The notes below the pieces were generated by a model. The model did not search any database. It had not been told where the DNA came from and saw only the letters and a program-made list of their open reading frames with translations. The position numbers and the translations under genes were made by a program. Positions 1 through 8,122 of a stretch of 64,000 bases of DNA are shown one piece after another (within the stretch, counting starts at the first letter, position 1; the number at the start of each line of letters is the position of its first letter). Source of the DNA: JBBQUN01 sp963698395 (lineage in GTDB: Bacteria; Actinomycetota; Acidimicrobiia; Acidimicrobiales; SZUA-35); assembly GCA_963698395.1 (NCBI GenBank), contig CAVOQQ010000008.1, positions 620,001 to 684,000 on the forward strand, in the 5' to 3' direction.

Positions 1-698
1 ATGGCGAAGATCTCGCCCAACGGCGGCCGCTCGTGGATCTTGGTCCAGCAGAACCCGGCGAGCCGACCGTCGCGTTCGAAGAGGCGCACACCATCGGGAT
101 CGAACCAGGGCTCGGCCATGCGGCGCTCGAGGGTTTCTTGGGTCCAGCCTCCCTGATCCGGGTGATCGACGAACGCACGGTTGTTGACTCGAATGAGCGC
201 GTCGTCGTCGAGGCCCGGACGGAACGGGCGGGTGGGAAGCGCCTCGACATCGACGGGAAGTGCGCAGCGCATCTGCTGGAGCGCTCGGAACTGTTCGAAG
301 CCGTGCCGGCGGAGCACGGCGTCATGCCAGTCGTATGCGGGCTTTCCCCACACTTCGACCGAATCGACGTCGACAGCGATTGGCGAAGGGCTCGCTTCGA
401 TGAGTGACCGGAGCAGTGCGTCGAAGACCGTGGCCTCGGTCCAGCGTGAGTGCGGTGACACCAGCGCGTCGAGCTGGAGGTGGCTGGCCTCGACCATGCC
501 GCCGACGAAGCCAACGGGGTGTGCGTCACCGGTGGCGACGGCGGCGATGAAGGTGTGCGTGGGACTGTTGATCTCTCGAACCCAGGAGTCGGAGAAGCGG
601 TCATCGCGCAGGTCGGCCCCCAGCGCATGGTCGAGAAGGTGGCGCGCCACACCAACGGTGTCGTCATCGGCGGTGTCTTCAACTCGAATGTCGAACAT
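1..698 (-). CDS. mshD: Mycothiol synthase MshD, C-terminus cut by left edge
   Basis: Acetyl-CoA:Cys-GlcN-Ins acetyltransferase, the last step of mycothiol synthesis, a cytoplasmic enzyme of two tandem GNAT domains. The start is the ATG at 698-696, with an AGGA 8 bases upstream. 232 codons are visible before the edge; the family is about 300 residues, so roughly the last quarter is missing. The centre of the second domain carries the family signature: RVNNRAFVDHPDQGG, then AEPWFDPDGVRLF, then GRLAGFCWTKIH. The first domain is less conserved (PVGFVGGMVEASHLQLDALV). It is divergent from nth. Mycothiol is the actinobacterial thiol buffer, which fits the SigR/RsrA-like pair near 21.5 kb. The identification rests on the signature and is firm. 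Confidence 0.9.
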   Translation of the reverse strand, partial: MFDIRVEDTADDDTVGVARHLLDHALGADLRDDRFSDSWVREINSPTHTFIAAVATGDAHPVGFVGGMVEASHLQLDALVSPHSRWTEATVFDALLRSLIEASPSPIAVDVDSVEVWGKPAYDWHDAVLRRHGFEQFRALQQMRCALPVDVEALPTRPFRPGLDDDALIRVNNRAFVDHPDQGGWTQETLERRMAEPWFDPDGVRLFERDGRLAGFCWTKIHERPPLGEIFA

Positions 699-723
699 CG
701 GGTTCCTGGGATTGGTCGCTGGG

Positions 724-755
724 ATCGTTGGGCTCGAGGATCGTTGGGGTCGAGG
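724..755. repeat. 16-bp direct repeat, two copies
   Basis: ATCGTTGGGCTCGAGG is followed directly by a copy with one mismatch (C to G at base 10). It lies between the divergent starts of mshD and nth, so it could hold promoter or operator elements or be a replication-slippage product. No function can be assigned. Confidence 0.6.
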
Positions 756-783
756 ATCATCGGTGGGCACTAGCCTCGCAGCC

Positions 784-1422
784 ATGGCCCGCCCACGCAC
801 ACCCAAAGGTCGCGCCCGTCGTGTCCACGAACTTCTCGCCGACGAGTACCCCGACGCCGTCTGCGAACTCGACCATACGTCGCCGTTCCAGCTTCTCATC
901 GCCACCATCCTTTCTGCGCAGGCGACCGACGTCGGGGTCAACAAGGTGACGCCCGGGCTCTTCGCTCGATTCGGTGATGCCGAGGCGTTGGCCGCGGCCG
1001 ATGTCGAAGAGGTCGAGCACCTGATCTCGAGCCTCGGGCTCTATCGCAACAAGGCGAAGAACATCGTCACGTGTGCCCAACAGTTGGCCGAGCGCCACGA
1101 CGGTGAGGTGCCCGGTGCCATGAAGGATCTGGTCGCACTCGCCGGCGTGGGGCGAAAGACGGCCAACGTGGTGCGTAGCGTTGCCCTCGACCTGCCGGGC
1201 TTGCCGGTCGACACCCATGTGCTGCGCCTCAGCGGTCTGCTCGGACTCACCACCGAGACCGATCCGGTCAAGGTCGAAACGGCGCTCAATCCCATGATCC
1301 CCGCTGCCGAGCGCGGCGAGTTCAGCCTGCGAATGATTCTGCATGGCCGGCGGGTGTGTGTCGCACGGCGACCTCGTTGTGGCGACTGTGTGCTCGCCTC
1401 GTTCTGTCCGTCGGTGCGCTGA
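784..1422 (+). CDS. nth: Endonuclease III (DNA glycosylase/AP lyase)
   Basis: Base-excision repair enzyme that removes oxidised pyrimidines and nicks abasic sites. 212 residues, full length for the family. The helix-hairpin-helix LVALAGVGRKTANVV ends with catalytic Lys125, and the catalytic Asp143 lies in LPVDTHVLRL. The C-terminus has the [4Fe-4S] cysteines in the C-x6-C-x2-C-x5-C spacing (CVARRPRCGDCVLASFC). An open frame runs upstream to 181, but it crosses mshD antisense. The ATG at 784 matches the family N-terminus (MARPRTPKGRARRVHELL) and is preferred. No downstream gene follows on the same strand within 500 bases. Confidence 0.95.
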   Translation: MARPRTPKGRARRVHELLADEYPDAVCELDHTSPFQLLIATILSAQATDVGVNKVTPGLFARFGDAEALAAADVEEVEHLISSLGLYRNKAKNIVTCAQQLAERHDGEVPGAMKDLVALAGVGRKTANVVRSVALDLPGLPVDTHVLRLSGLLGLTTETDPVKVETALNPMIPAAERGEFSLRMILHGRRVCVARRPRCGDCVLASFCPSVR

Positions 1423-1464
1423 CCCTCGGTCGAGTTGCCGCTCAGGAAGGCGGTTTCGGCCGTC

Positions 1465-1483
1465 CGGCAGAATTTCTCTGCCG
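1465..1483 (+). terminator. Small hairpin downstream of nth
   Basis: CGGCAGA, loop ATTTC, TCTGCCG: a perfect 7-bp stem 42 bases after the nth stop. No clear U tract follows, so it is only a candidate terminator or 3' stabiliser. Confidence 0.4.
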
Positions 1484-1527
1484 AACATCACCCCTTCGCT
1501 CGCCGAGTTCACTTAGTCTGTCTTGCC

Positions 1528-1550
1528 TACCAGGTTCCCGCCACCTGGTA
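1528..1550. promoter_or_regulatory. 8-bp palindrome with 7-base spacer
   Basis: TACCAGGT, seven bases, ACCTGGTA: a perfect inverted repeat in the nth-hisD intergenic space. It could be an operator or a weak hairpin. No downstream start codon is close, so its target is unclear. Confidence 0.35.
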
Positions 1551-1586
1551 ACCGCGAACTTGAGGATCCGCCGCCTCTTGTCGCTC

Positions 1587-1617
1587 CGTCGACGCCCGCC
1601 ATTGGTGGGCGTCGACG
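1587..1617. terminator. Strong hairpin between convergent nth and small gene
   Basis: CGTCGACGCCC pairs perfectly with GGGCGTCGACG (11 bp) and is extended by three more pairs to a 3-base loop. It sits 18 bases beyond the stop of the minus-strand small gene and is followed on the plus strand by TGATTTTG. It is probably a bidirectional terminator separating the two converging transcripts. Confidence 0.6.
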
Positions 1618-1634
1618 TGATTTTGGGGTCGACC

Positions 1635-1820
1635 TCAGCGAACGCGCACGACCGCCTTGACAAGGCGGCGGGAGGCCGTTTCGAGTTGTCGTTCGACCTC
1701 TCGGAGTTCGACGCCGATTTCTTCGTCGTCGCCTGCTTCTCGGGCAATCGACCCGAGCCGCCGGACCAGGTCGTCGAGAGAGGCGGACAGACTTTCCAGA
1801 GCGTTGACATCGAGCGGCAT
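1635..1820 (-). CDS. Small acidic coiled-coil-like protein, unknown
   Basis: 61 residues from the ATG at 1820 (GGAT 9 bases upstream); a GTG at 1859 would add 13 residues. The sequence (MPLDVNALESLSASLDDLVRR, then EIGVELREVERQLETASRRL) is charged and heptad-like, as expected for one long helix pair, with an acidic first half and a basic C-terminus. No signal peptide or membrane segment. I do not recognise a family. It is supported as a gene by its codon pattern, its divergent placement from hisD and the hairpin immediately downstream. A partner-binding or nucleoid-associated role would be guesswork. Confidence 0.5.
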   Translation of the reverse strand: MPLDVNALESLSASLDDLVRRLGSIAREAGDDEEIGVELREVERQLETASRRLVKAVVRVR

Positions 1821-1951
1821 GATGGATCCAAATCGCTGGCGGGACCAGGGGACGCTCACGGTACCGTCAGCAGGACCAACGCCGGACGATCTTCCGTCGC
1901 AGCTCGAGTGAGAGGCGTCGGGCCGTCGGCAGGCCCTGACAGGAGGACCCC

Positions 1952-3278
1952 GTGCTCAATCGGCTCGATCTGCGTGGATTCGGTACCGACGTGGCTCGTC
2001 ATCTTCCGCGGCCGACGCTCGACGGCAACGAGCCGATCGGGGTGGTTCGCGACATCATCGCCCGTGTGCGGGTCGAAGGCGATGCCGTGCTCATGGAGTT
2101 GACCGCCGCATTCGACGGCGTCACGCTCGATTCGCTTCGCGTGCCCGATGCGGCGCTCGACGCCGCCGTCGACGCGTTGACCCCCGAGCTCCGGGCCGCC
2201 ATCGATACCGCGATCGCGCAACGTCACCATCTTCCACGAGCATCAGCGCCGGTCGCCAGAAACCATCACTGCGAGCGGTGTGACCATCAAGGCCTACCAG
2301 AAGCCGATGCGACGAGCCGGGGTCTACGTGCCGGGCGGCCGAGCGGTGTATCCCTCCACCGTGATCATGAGCGCCGTGCCGGCACGCGTCGCCGGCGTCG
2401 AGACCGTCGTGCTCTGCGTACCGCCCAACCGAGAGATCGGCGGGGTCCATCCCACGGTGCTGGCGGCGGCCCGCCTGTGCGGCGTCGACGAGGTGTACGC
2501 CGTCGGCGGTGCCCAGGCGATCGCCGCCATGGCCTATGGCACCGAATCGATCGCAGCGGTCGACGTCATCGCCGGTCCTGGCAACATCTACGTTGCGCTG
2601 GCCAAGCGTGAGGTCGCCGGCGATGTCGGCATCGCCGCAGCGTTCGCTGGGCCGTCCGAAGTCGTCGTCGTGGCCGACGAGACCGCCGATCCCCGATACG
2701 CCGCCATCGACATCATGCTCCAGGCCGAACACGGCCCGGACGGACTGGCGTGGCTGGTCACCACCGACTCGGCCGTCGCCGATGCGGTGTGTGAGGCCGG
2801 CAACGATCTGCTCGACATCGCCCCCCGGGCCGACGACATCCGATCGACGCTGGCCGAGGGTGGCTACGTCGCCATCGTCGATGATCGGGCTGCAGCGTTG
2901 GCCGTCGTCGATGCGATCGCTCCGGAACACCTCGAGCTCCAGATCGCCGACGCCGAGGCCTTCGGGCTCGAGGTCAACAACGCCGGTGCCATCTTCTGCG
3001 GCAATTTCGCGCCGGCCTCGATCGGTGACTACGTGGCCGGCCCCAGCCACGTGCTCCCCACCTACGGCTCGGCCCGCTTCTCCAGCGCGCTGACCGTCGC
3101 CGACTTCTGCAAAGACCACCACCTGGTGACGATCGACGAGCAAGGAATGGCCATGCTCGGGCCCCACACGATCGCGCTGGCCGAGGTCGAGGGTCTGGCT
3201 GCTCACGCCGACTCGGTGCGGCTGCGACTCGCCGACCTCGATTCGGCAGCGCCGCCGGCGAGTGAGGCCGATCGATGA
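1952..3278 (+). CDS. hisD: Histidinol dehydrogenase, +1 frameshift near 2219
   Basis: Catalyses the two-step NAD-dependent oxidation of L-histidinol to L-histidine, with zinc. The start is the GTG at 1952, 5 bases after an AGGAGG. The first frame runs through ELRAAIDTAIA (to about 2218). The conserved chain then resumes one base later as NVTIFHEHQRR and continues to the stop at 3276-3278. Removing one base between 2216 and 2219 restores a continuous protein of about 441 residues with the family motifs RRAGVYVPGGRAVYPSTV, GPGNIYVALAKREV and GPSEVVVVADE. It is the first gene of a hisDCBHAF operon and overlaps hisC by ATGA. The shift is probably a sequence error, because the rest of the gene shows no decay. 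Confidence 0.9.
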
Positions 3279-4390
3279 CCCGTCCCACGGTCCGAGACGA
3301 TCTCTCGTCGCTCGAGGGCTATCACTCGCCGCAGGTCGACGTCGAGGTGCGCCTGAACACCAACGAAGCGCCGACTCCACCCCCGGCGGCCTTCACCGAG
3401 GCGGTGGCCGCGGCGGTGGCCAACGTGGATTGGCATCGCTATCCCGATCGGGCCGCCCTGGCGTTGCGCGCTCGGATCGCCGAACTGCACGCGTGCGACC
3501 CGCAGCAGATCTTCGTCGCCAACGGTTCCAACGAAGTTCTGCAGACGATCCTGTTGACCTTTGCCGGGCCGGGTCGCTCGGTGCTGACGTTCGAGCCCAC
3601 CTATGCGCTCCACAGTCATCTCGCCCGAATCACCGGCGCCCGAATCGTGCAGGCCGAGCGAACCGAGGACTTCCTCATCGACCTCGACCTCGCCCGGGCG
3701 ACCATCGAGGCCGAGCGGCCGGCGGTCACGTTCCTGTGTTCGCCGAACAACCCGACGGGCATCGTCGAGACGCCCGAGACCGTCCGAGCGATCCTCGGCA
3801 TGGTCGCCGACGTCGGTGGCCTGCTGGTGGTCGACGAGGCCTACGGTCAGTTCGCCAACTGGACGGCACAAGACTTGCTCGGCGACGACGTTCCGCTCGT
3901 CGTCAGCCGGACCTACTCCAAGACCTGGGCAATGGCCGCGGCCCGGTTGGGCTATCTGGTCGCACCGTCGTGGTTGGTCGACGAACTCGACAAGGTCGTG
4001 TTGCCCTATCACCTCGACGCCATGAAGCAGTTGGCCGGGCTCATCGCACTCGACTTCGTCGACTCGATGGACGAGCGGGTGGCCGGCATCGTCGAGGAGC
4101 GGGGCCGCATCGAGGCCGCGCTACGCGACCTCGGCGTCGACGTCTGGCCTTCCGGCGCAAACTTCTTGTTGTTCCGACCGCCCGAGGCCCAGGCCGATCC
4201 CGCCATCGGCGATGCCGTCTGGCAGGGGCTTCTCGACCGTTCGGTCCTCATTCGCAACACGGCCAGCTGGGATCGGCTCGGCGGCTGTCTGCGAGTCACC
4301 GTCGGCACACCCGAGGAAAACACCCGGTTTCTCGAGGCCATCGCTGACACACTGCGAACCGACCCGATTCGAATGGCGAAGGAATCCTGA
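3275..4390 (+). CDS. hisC: Histidinol-phosphate aminotransferase
   Basis: PLP-dependent class I/II aminotransferase that converts imidazole-acetol phosphate and glutamate to histidinol phosphate. 371 residues, full length. The PLP lysine is K216 in SRTYSKTWAMAAARLGYLV. The pyridine-nitrogen aspartate is D187 in VVDEAYG, and SPNNPTGIV is the substrate/PLP loop. It overlaps hisD by ATGA at 3275-3278 and is followed by hisB after 3 bases, so it is translationally coupled in the his operon. Confidence 0.96.
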   Translation: MTRPTVRDDLSSLEGYHSPQVDVEVRLNTNEAPTPPPAAFTEAVAAAVANVDWHRYPDRAALALRARIAELHACDPQQIFVANGSNEVLQTILLTFAGPGRSVLTFEPTYALHSHLARITGARIVQAERTEDFLIDLDLARATIEAERPAVTFLCSPNNPTGIVETPETVRAILGMVADVGGLLVVDEAYGQFANWTAQDLLGDDVPLVVSRTYSKTWAMAAARLGYLVAPSWLVDELDKVVLPYHLDAMKQLAGLIALDFVDSMDERVAGIVEERGRIEAALRDLGVDVWPSGANFLLFRPPEAQADPAIGDAVWQGLLDRSVLIRNTASWDRLGGCLRVTVGTPEENTRFLEAIADTLRTDPIRMAKES

Positions 4391-4393
4391 CGC

Positions 4394-5017
4394 ATGAGCA
4401 CCCCGCAAGACCCAACCGTTTCCTCGGGCCGTCGTGCCACCAGGAAGCGAGCAACCAAGGAAACCTCGATCGAGATCGGCATCGATCTCGACGGCACGGG
4501 CAAGACCGACATCAGCACCGGGCTGCCGTTCTTCGATCACATGCTCGATCAGATCGGTCGCCACGGCAGCTTCGATCTCCGCGTCCACGCCGACGGTGAC
4601 CTGCACATCGATGCGCACCACACCGTCGAAGACACCTCGATCGTGCTCGGCGAGGCCTTCGCTGCCGCGTTGGGAGACAAGGCGGGTGTCCGCCGTTTCG
4701 CCAGTGGCCTCTATCCCCTCGACGAAGCGCTGGTCGAGGTGGCGCTCGACCTCTCCGGCCGCCCGTTCTTCGTCTACGACGTCGAAATGCCCGAAGCCAT
4801 TCCACTGGGCACCCCGCCGATGGACCCGTCGATGGCCGAGCACTCGCTCCAGAGCTTCGCCACCGCGGCCGGCATCACGCTGCACGTCTCGCTCCGCCGC
4901 GGTCGCAATGTCCACCACATCATCGAGGCCAGCTACAAGGGCCTCGCCCGCTGCCTTCGTGACGCCGTGCGCATCGAAGACGCCAACGGGATTCCGTCCA
5001 CCAAGGGAGCGCTCTGA
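4394..5017 (+). CDS. hisB: Imidazoleglycerol-phosphate dehydratase
   Basis: Dehydrates IGP to imidazole-acetol phosphate, a manganese enzyme. 207 residues and monofunctional (no HisB-N phosphatase domain), as usual in actinobacteria. The metal-binding signatures are GLPFFDHMLDQIGRHGSFDL, IDAHHTVEDTSIVLGEA, and HHIIEASYKGLARCLRDAV near the C-terminus. The first 17 residues (MSTPQDPTVSSGRRATR) are a short non-conserved leader before KRATKETSIEIGIDLDGTG. It abuts hisH exactly (TGA followed by ATG). Confidence 0.96.
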   Translation: MSTPQDPTVSSGRRATRKRATKETSIEIGIDLDGTGKTDISTGLPFFDHMLDQIGRHGSFDLRVHADGDLHIDAHHTVEDTSIVLGEAFAAALGDKAGVRRFASGLYPLDEALVEVALDLSGRPFFVYDVEMPEAIPLGTPPMDPSMAEHSLQSFATAAGITLHVSLRRGRNVHHIIEASYKGLARCLRDAVRIEDANGIPSTKGAL

Positions 5018-5740
5018 ATGGCAACGTCGCAGAGCTCGAGCCCCGAGCGGAGGGCGGCGCGAGTGGCGGTGCTCGACTACGGGATCGGCAACCTTCGTTC
5101 GGCGCAGAAGAGCCTCCAGCGCGTCGGCGCCGATGCCCATCTCACCGCCGATCCGGCCGAGATCGCCGCCGCCGATGCCGTGGTGCTCCCCGGTGTCGGT
5201 GCCTTCGGCGCCTGTATGGATGCGCTCGATCGGACCGGTCTCACCGAGCAGGCCCACATCGCGGCCGCCTCCGGTCGTCCGTTTCTCGGCATCTGCGTCG
5301 GCATGCAGCTGCTCTACGACGGTTCCGAGGAGACACCCGGGCGTGCCGGCCTCGGGCTCATCCCCGGCACGGTCGAGTTGCTGAGGGGCGACGTCAAGCG
5401 CCCGCAGATGCAGTGGAACACCGTGTCGGTCAAACACGTCGGGCACCCGCTGCTCGAGAACATCGACGGTACGTGGATGTACTTCGTGCACAGCTACGCC
5501 GCGCCCCACGGTGCCGAGGTCATCGCCACCACCGACTACGGCGGCCCGGTGTCGGCCGTGGCTGCTCGCAACAATGTGTGGGCCACCCAGTTCCACCCCG
5601 AGAAGTCGGCCGACGCCGGCCGGTTGCTGCTCTCGAACTGGGTTCGCTGGGTCGAGCGAGTGAGCGGCTTGGTCGAAATGACCGACGACGCGTCATCGAT
5701 CTCGTCGTCGATGGCAACCCGAGCGGAGGAGTCCGCATGA
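5018..5740 (+). CDS. hisH: Imidazole glycerol phosphate synthase, glutaminase subunit
   Basis: Class I glutamine amidotransferase that feeds ammonia to HisF. 240 residues. The catalytic triad is visible: nucleophile C93 in FLGICVGMQLLYDGSEE, and H193 and E195 in ATQFHPEKSADAG; the oxyanion region is PGVGAFGACM. It carries about 30 residues beyond the usual C-terminus (VSGLVEMTDDASSISSSM...), serine-rich and poorly conserved. Its stop overlaps the hisA start by ATGA. HisF is encoded two genes downstream, so the heterodimer is co-expressed. Confidence 0.95.
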   Translation: MATSQSSSPERRAARVAVLDYGIGNLRSAQKSLQRVGADAHLTADPAEIAAADAVVLPGVGAFGACMDALDRTGLTEQAHIAAASGRPFLGICVGMQLLYDGSEETPGRAGLGLIPGTVELLRGDVKRPQMQWNTVSVKHVGHPLLENIDGTWMYFVHSYAAPHGAEVIATTDYGGPVSAVAARNNVWATQFHPEKSADAGRLLLSNWVRWVERVSGLVEMTDDASSISSSMATRAEESA

Positions 5741-6585
5741 TCTTGTATCCGGCCATCGATCTGCGCGGCGGCAACTGTGTGCGTCTCTACCAGGGCGACT
5801 ACGGACGGGAGACCGTCTACGGCACCGATCCGGTCTCGCAGGCCATGGCCTTCGTCGGCGAGGGGGCCGAGTGGTTGCATGTCGTCGACCTCGACGCCGC
5901 GCTCACCGGTGAGCCGACCAATCGAGACGTGATCCGTGGTATCTGCAGCGCCTCGCCGGTGCCGGTGCAGGTCGGTGGAGGCGTTCGCACGGTCTCGGCG
6001 GCCGAGGCGCTCTTCGACCTGGGCGTCACTCGCGTGGTCATCGGTACCGCGGCCCTCGAGCACCCCGAACTGGTGGCCGACGTCGCGTCACGCCATCCGG
6101 TGGCGGTCGGTCTCGATGCTCGAGGCGGCGAGGTCGCCACGCACGGCTGGACGGAACGGTCCGGCCGAACCGTCGACGATCTGGCTCGCCAATTCGCCGA
6201 CGCCGGCGTCGCCGCCCTGGTCGTCACCGAGATCAGTGTCGACGGCACGCTTGCCGGTCCCGACGTCGACGGTCTCACGGCGCTTCTGGCCAGCACCCCG
6301 ATTCCGGTCATCGCCTCGGGCGGTGTCGGCACCCTCGACCATCTGGCGACACTCGCCGCCGTCGAGGCCGGAGGGCGTCGGTTCGAAGGCGTCATCGCCG
6401 GTCGTGCCATCTATGAGCAGGCCTTCACCGTGAGCGAGGGACGAGCGGCCATCGCTGCTGCCCTCGCCCGAGACCGTGCTCGTGAAGACCGTGCTCGTGA
6501 AGACCGTGCTCGTGAAGACCGTGCTCGGGAAGACCGTCTCCCTGCGAACCCGGTCGCTGCCGACCGATCGGAGAACGACCAGTGA
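5737..6585 (+). CDS. hisA: ProFAR isomerase HisA with repeat-expanded C-terminus
   Basis: Amadori isomerase, a (beta-alpha)8 barrel. It begins MILYPAIDLRGGNCVRLYQGD with catalytic D8; the second catalytic Asp is D127 (AVGLDARGGEV). 282 residues against about 240 for the family. The excess is a C-terminal tail made of four RARED-type pentapeptides (RAREDRAREDRAREDRARED) encoded by a 15-bp tandem repeat, then LPANPVAADRSENDQ. Some actinobacteria use a bifunctional PriA here in place of HisA and TrpF. This genome also encodes trpF, so the gene is called hisA. The GTGA overlap with hisF couples the two. Confidence 0.93.
   Translation: MILYPAIDLRGGNCVRLYQGDYGRETVYGTDPVSQAMAFVGEGAEWLHVVDLDAALTGEPTNRDVIRGICSASPVPVQVGGGVRTVSAAEALFDLGVTRVVIGTAALEHPELVADVASRHPVAVGLDARGGEVATHGWTERSGRTVDDLARQFADAGVAALVVTEISVDGTLAGPDVDGLTALLASTPIPVIASGGVGTLDHLATLAAVEAGGRRFEGVIAGRAIYEQAFTVSEGRAAIAAALARDRAREDRAREDRAREDRAREDRLPANPVAADRSENDQ
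6472..6531 (+). repeat. 15-bp tandem repeat, 4 copies, inside hisA
   Basis: Unit GACCGTGCTCGTGAA, four contiguous copies (the last with one change) plus a partial fifth. The unit is a multiple of three, so it adds five residues per copy without shifting the frame. The tail is rich in Arg, Glu and Asp and lies outside the barrel fold. Confidence 0.95.
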
Positions 6586-7376
6586 GAGCCATCCGGGTCA
6601 TCCCCTGCCTCGACGTCGACCGTGGCCGAGTGGTCAAGGGTGTGAACTTCGTCGACCTTCGAGACGCCGGCGACCCCGTCGAACTCGGCGCCGTCTACGA
6701 CGCTCAGGGTGCCGACGAACTGGTGTTTCTCGACATCACCGCCACACACGAAGATCGTGACACCACCGTTGCCATGGCGGCGGCCGTCGCCGAGAAGGTG
6801 TTCATCCCCTTCACCATCGGGGGCGGCATCCGTTCGGTCGACGATGCCAGGAAGTTGCTGCGAGCCGGTGCCGACAAGGTCTCGGTCAACTCCGCTGCGG
6901 TCGCTCGGCCCCAGTTGGTCGCCGAGATCGCCAACGAGTTCGGCAGTCAGTGTTGCGTCGTTGCCATCGATGCCCGGCGCCAGGGCGACGCCGAGACCTC
7001 GCTCGGGTCGGTGCCATCGAGCTTCGAGGTGTTCGTGAAGGGCGGTCGTGAACCCACGGGAATCGACGCGGTGGAATGGGCCAAACGAGTCGTCGAGCTC
7101 GGGGCAGGCGAGATCCTGCTCACCTCGATGGACCGCGACGGCACTCGGCAGGGATTCGACCTCCTCATGACCAGGGCGATCGCCGACGCGGTGAACGTCC
7201 CCGTGATCGCCTCGGGCGGTGTCGGCTCGCTCGACCATCTCGCGCCCGCCGTCATCGAAGGCGGAGCCGACGCCGTACTGGCCGCGAGCATCTTCCATTT
7301 CGGCGAACACACGATCGCCGAGGCCAAGGCGGCGCTCGCCGCCGCTGGGCTCGACGTCCGTCCGGCCGACGCCTGA
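6582..7376 (+). CDS. hisF: Imidazole glycerol phosphate synthase, cyclase subunit
   Basis: Uses ammonia from HisH to convert PRFAR to IGP and AICAR. (beta-alpha)8 barrel, 264 residues. The GTG start gives MRAIRVIPCLDVDRGRVVKG with catalytic D11; the second catalytic Asp is D130 in VVAIDARRQGD. The phosphate-binding repeats are FTIGGGIRSVDDARKLL and IASGGVGSLDHL. It is the last gene of the his operon on this strand and converges with the hydrolase gene 17 bases on. Confidence 0.96.
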   Translation: MRAIRVIPCLDVDRGRVVKGVNFVDLRDAGDPVELGAVYDAQGADELVFLDITATHEDRDTTVAMAAAVAEKVFIPFTIGGGIRSVDDARKLLRAGADKVSVNSAAVARPQLVAEIANEFGSQCCVVAIDARRQGDAETSLGSVPSSFEVFVKGGREPTGIDAVEWAKRVVELGAGEILLTSMDRDGTRQGFDLLMTRAIADAVNVPVIASGGVGSLDHLAPAVIEGGADAVLAASIFHFGEHTIAEAKAALAAAGLDVRPADA

Positions 7377-7393
7377 GATCTCGGCAGGCCGGT

Positions 7394-8014
7394 TCAGCCA
7401 ACCAACGCGATGGCCGCCGACGTGACGGCACCGAGGTGGCCGGCGAGAAAGTGGTCGGCCATCGGAATGGTCTCGATGGTGGTGTTGACCCAGCCTTCGG
7501 TGGCGGCGGCGGCCGAGGCCGGCGGATTGAACTGATCGTGTTCGGGGACGGCGAGCAGCTTGGGTCGGGGGTCTCGGCCGGCGATCATGTCGGTCGGGTC
7601 GACGATCTTGAGCGGTGGCGCAACCGCGAACCAGCCGGCGAGCTGGGGATGGGCGACCCCGAGGGCCATGTCGGCGCCGAACGACCAGCCCATGCTCCAC
7701 AGGGCGAGATCCGGGAACTGATCGGCGAGCTGGGCGATTCCGGCGACCACGTCGAGCTGCTCACCTCGCCCGTAGTCATGTCGGCCGTCGGAACCATCGA
7801 CGCCCCGGAAGTTGAAGCGGAGGCAGGCCAGACCGTGCGCCGCGAGCTCGGTGAAGAGGGCATCGACGACCGGTGCGAACATGTTGCCGCCGTGCAGCGG
7901 GTGTGGATGGCACAGCAGCACGGTCGCCTTCGGCGTCGTGGGTGTCGCCAGCTCGGCCCGCAGAGACAACCCATCAGAGGTGTGGAGGGCGAGTCGTTGC
8001 AGCGGGACCGTCAT
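7394..8014 (-). CDS. Alpha/beta hydrolase
   Basis: 206-residue single-domain alpha/beta hydrolase of the small COG2945-like type. The N-terminal half has the HPHPLHGGNMFAPVV loop characteristic of that group. The nucleophile elbow is GWSFGADMAL (G-x-S-x-G), the acid is probably the D in LLAVPEHDQFNPP, and the histidine lies in PMADHFLAGH. No signal peptide, so cytoplasmic. Start at the ATG at 8014; longer in-frame extensions run antisense through the groES-like gene and are rejected. The substrate is unknown. It is divergent from the GroES-like gene across a 108-base gap that contains a 12-bp inverted repeat. Confidence 0.85.
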   Translation of the reverse strand: MTVPLQRLALHTSDGLSLRAELATPTTPKATVLLCHPHPLHGGNMFAPVVDALFTELAAHGLACLRFNFRGVDGSDGRHDYGRGEQLDVVAGIAQLADQFPDLALWSMGWSFGADMALGVAHPQLAGWFAVAPPLKIVDPTDMIAGRDPRPKLLAVPEHDQFNPPASAAAATEGWVNTTIETIPMADHFLAGHLGAVTSAAIALVG

Positions 8015-8057
8015 GGGCCGAGCGTAGGCCGAGCGGAGCCGGGGTCGGGAACTGACG

Positions 8058-8087
8058 GCGGGATCTCGCGTCGGTGCGAGATCCCGC
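8058..8087. promoter_or_regulatory. Perfect 12-bp inverted repeat between divergent genes
   Basis: GCGGGATCTCGC, six bases, GCGAGATCCCGC. It lies in the 108-base gap between the divergent hydrolase (start 8014) and the GroES-like gene (start 8123), 35 bases before the latter. It does not match CIRCE (TTAGCACTC-N9-GAGTGCTAA). Its position between two start codons favours an operator; a hairpin in either 5' leader is the alternative. Confidence 0.55.
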
Positions 8088-8122
8088 TGGGGGCGACAGC
8101 GTTCGGCGGTAGCGTGCTTGGC

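Noticed and set aside
757..1512. 251-codon minus-strand open frame over nth
   Set aside because: Antisense to a secure nth gene with all catalytic residues.
4121..5596. 491-codon minus-strand open frame across hisC, hisB and hisH
   Set aside because: Entirely antisense to three conserved his genes; no motifs. A codon-bias shadow.
5737..6585. Bifunctional PriA
   Set aside because: A complete separate trpF lies at 15997-16734, so a PriA call is not needed and cannot be made from sequence alone.
8058..8087. CIRCE element for HrcA
   Set aside because: Neither arms nor spacer length match TTAGCACTC-N9-GAGTGCTAA.
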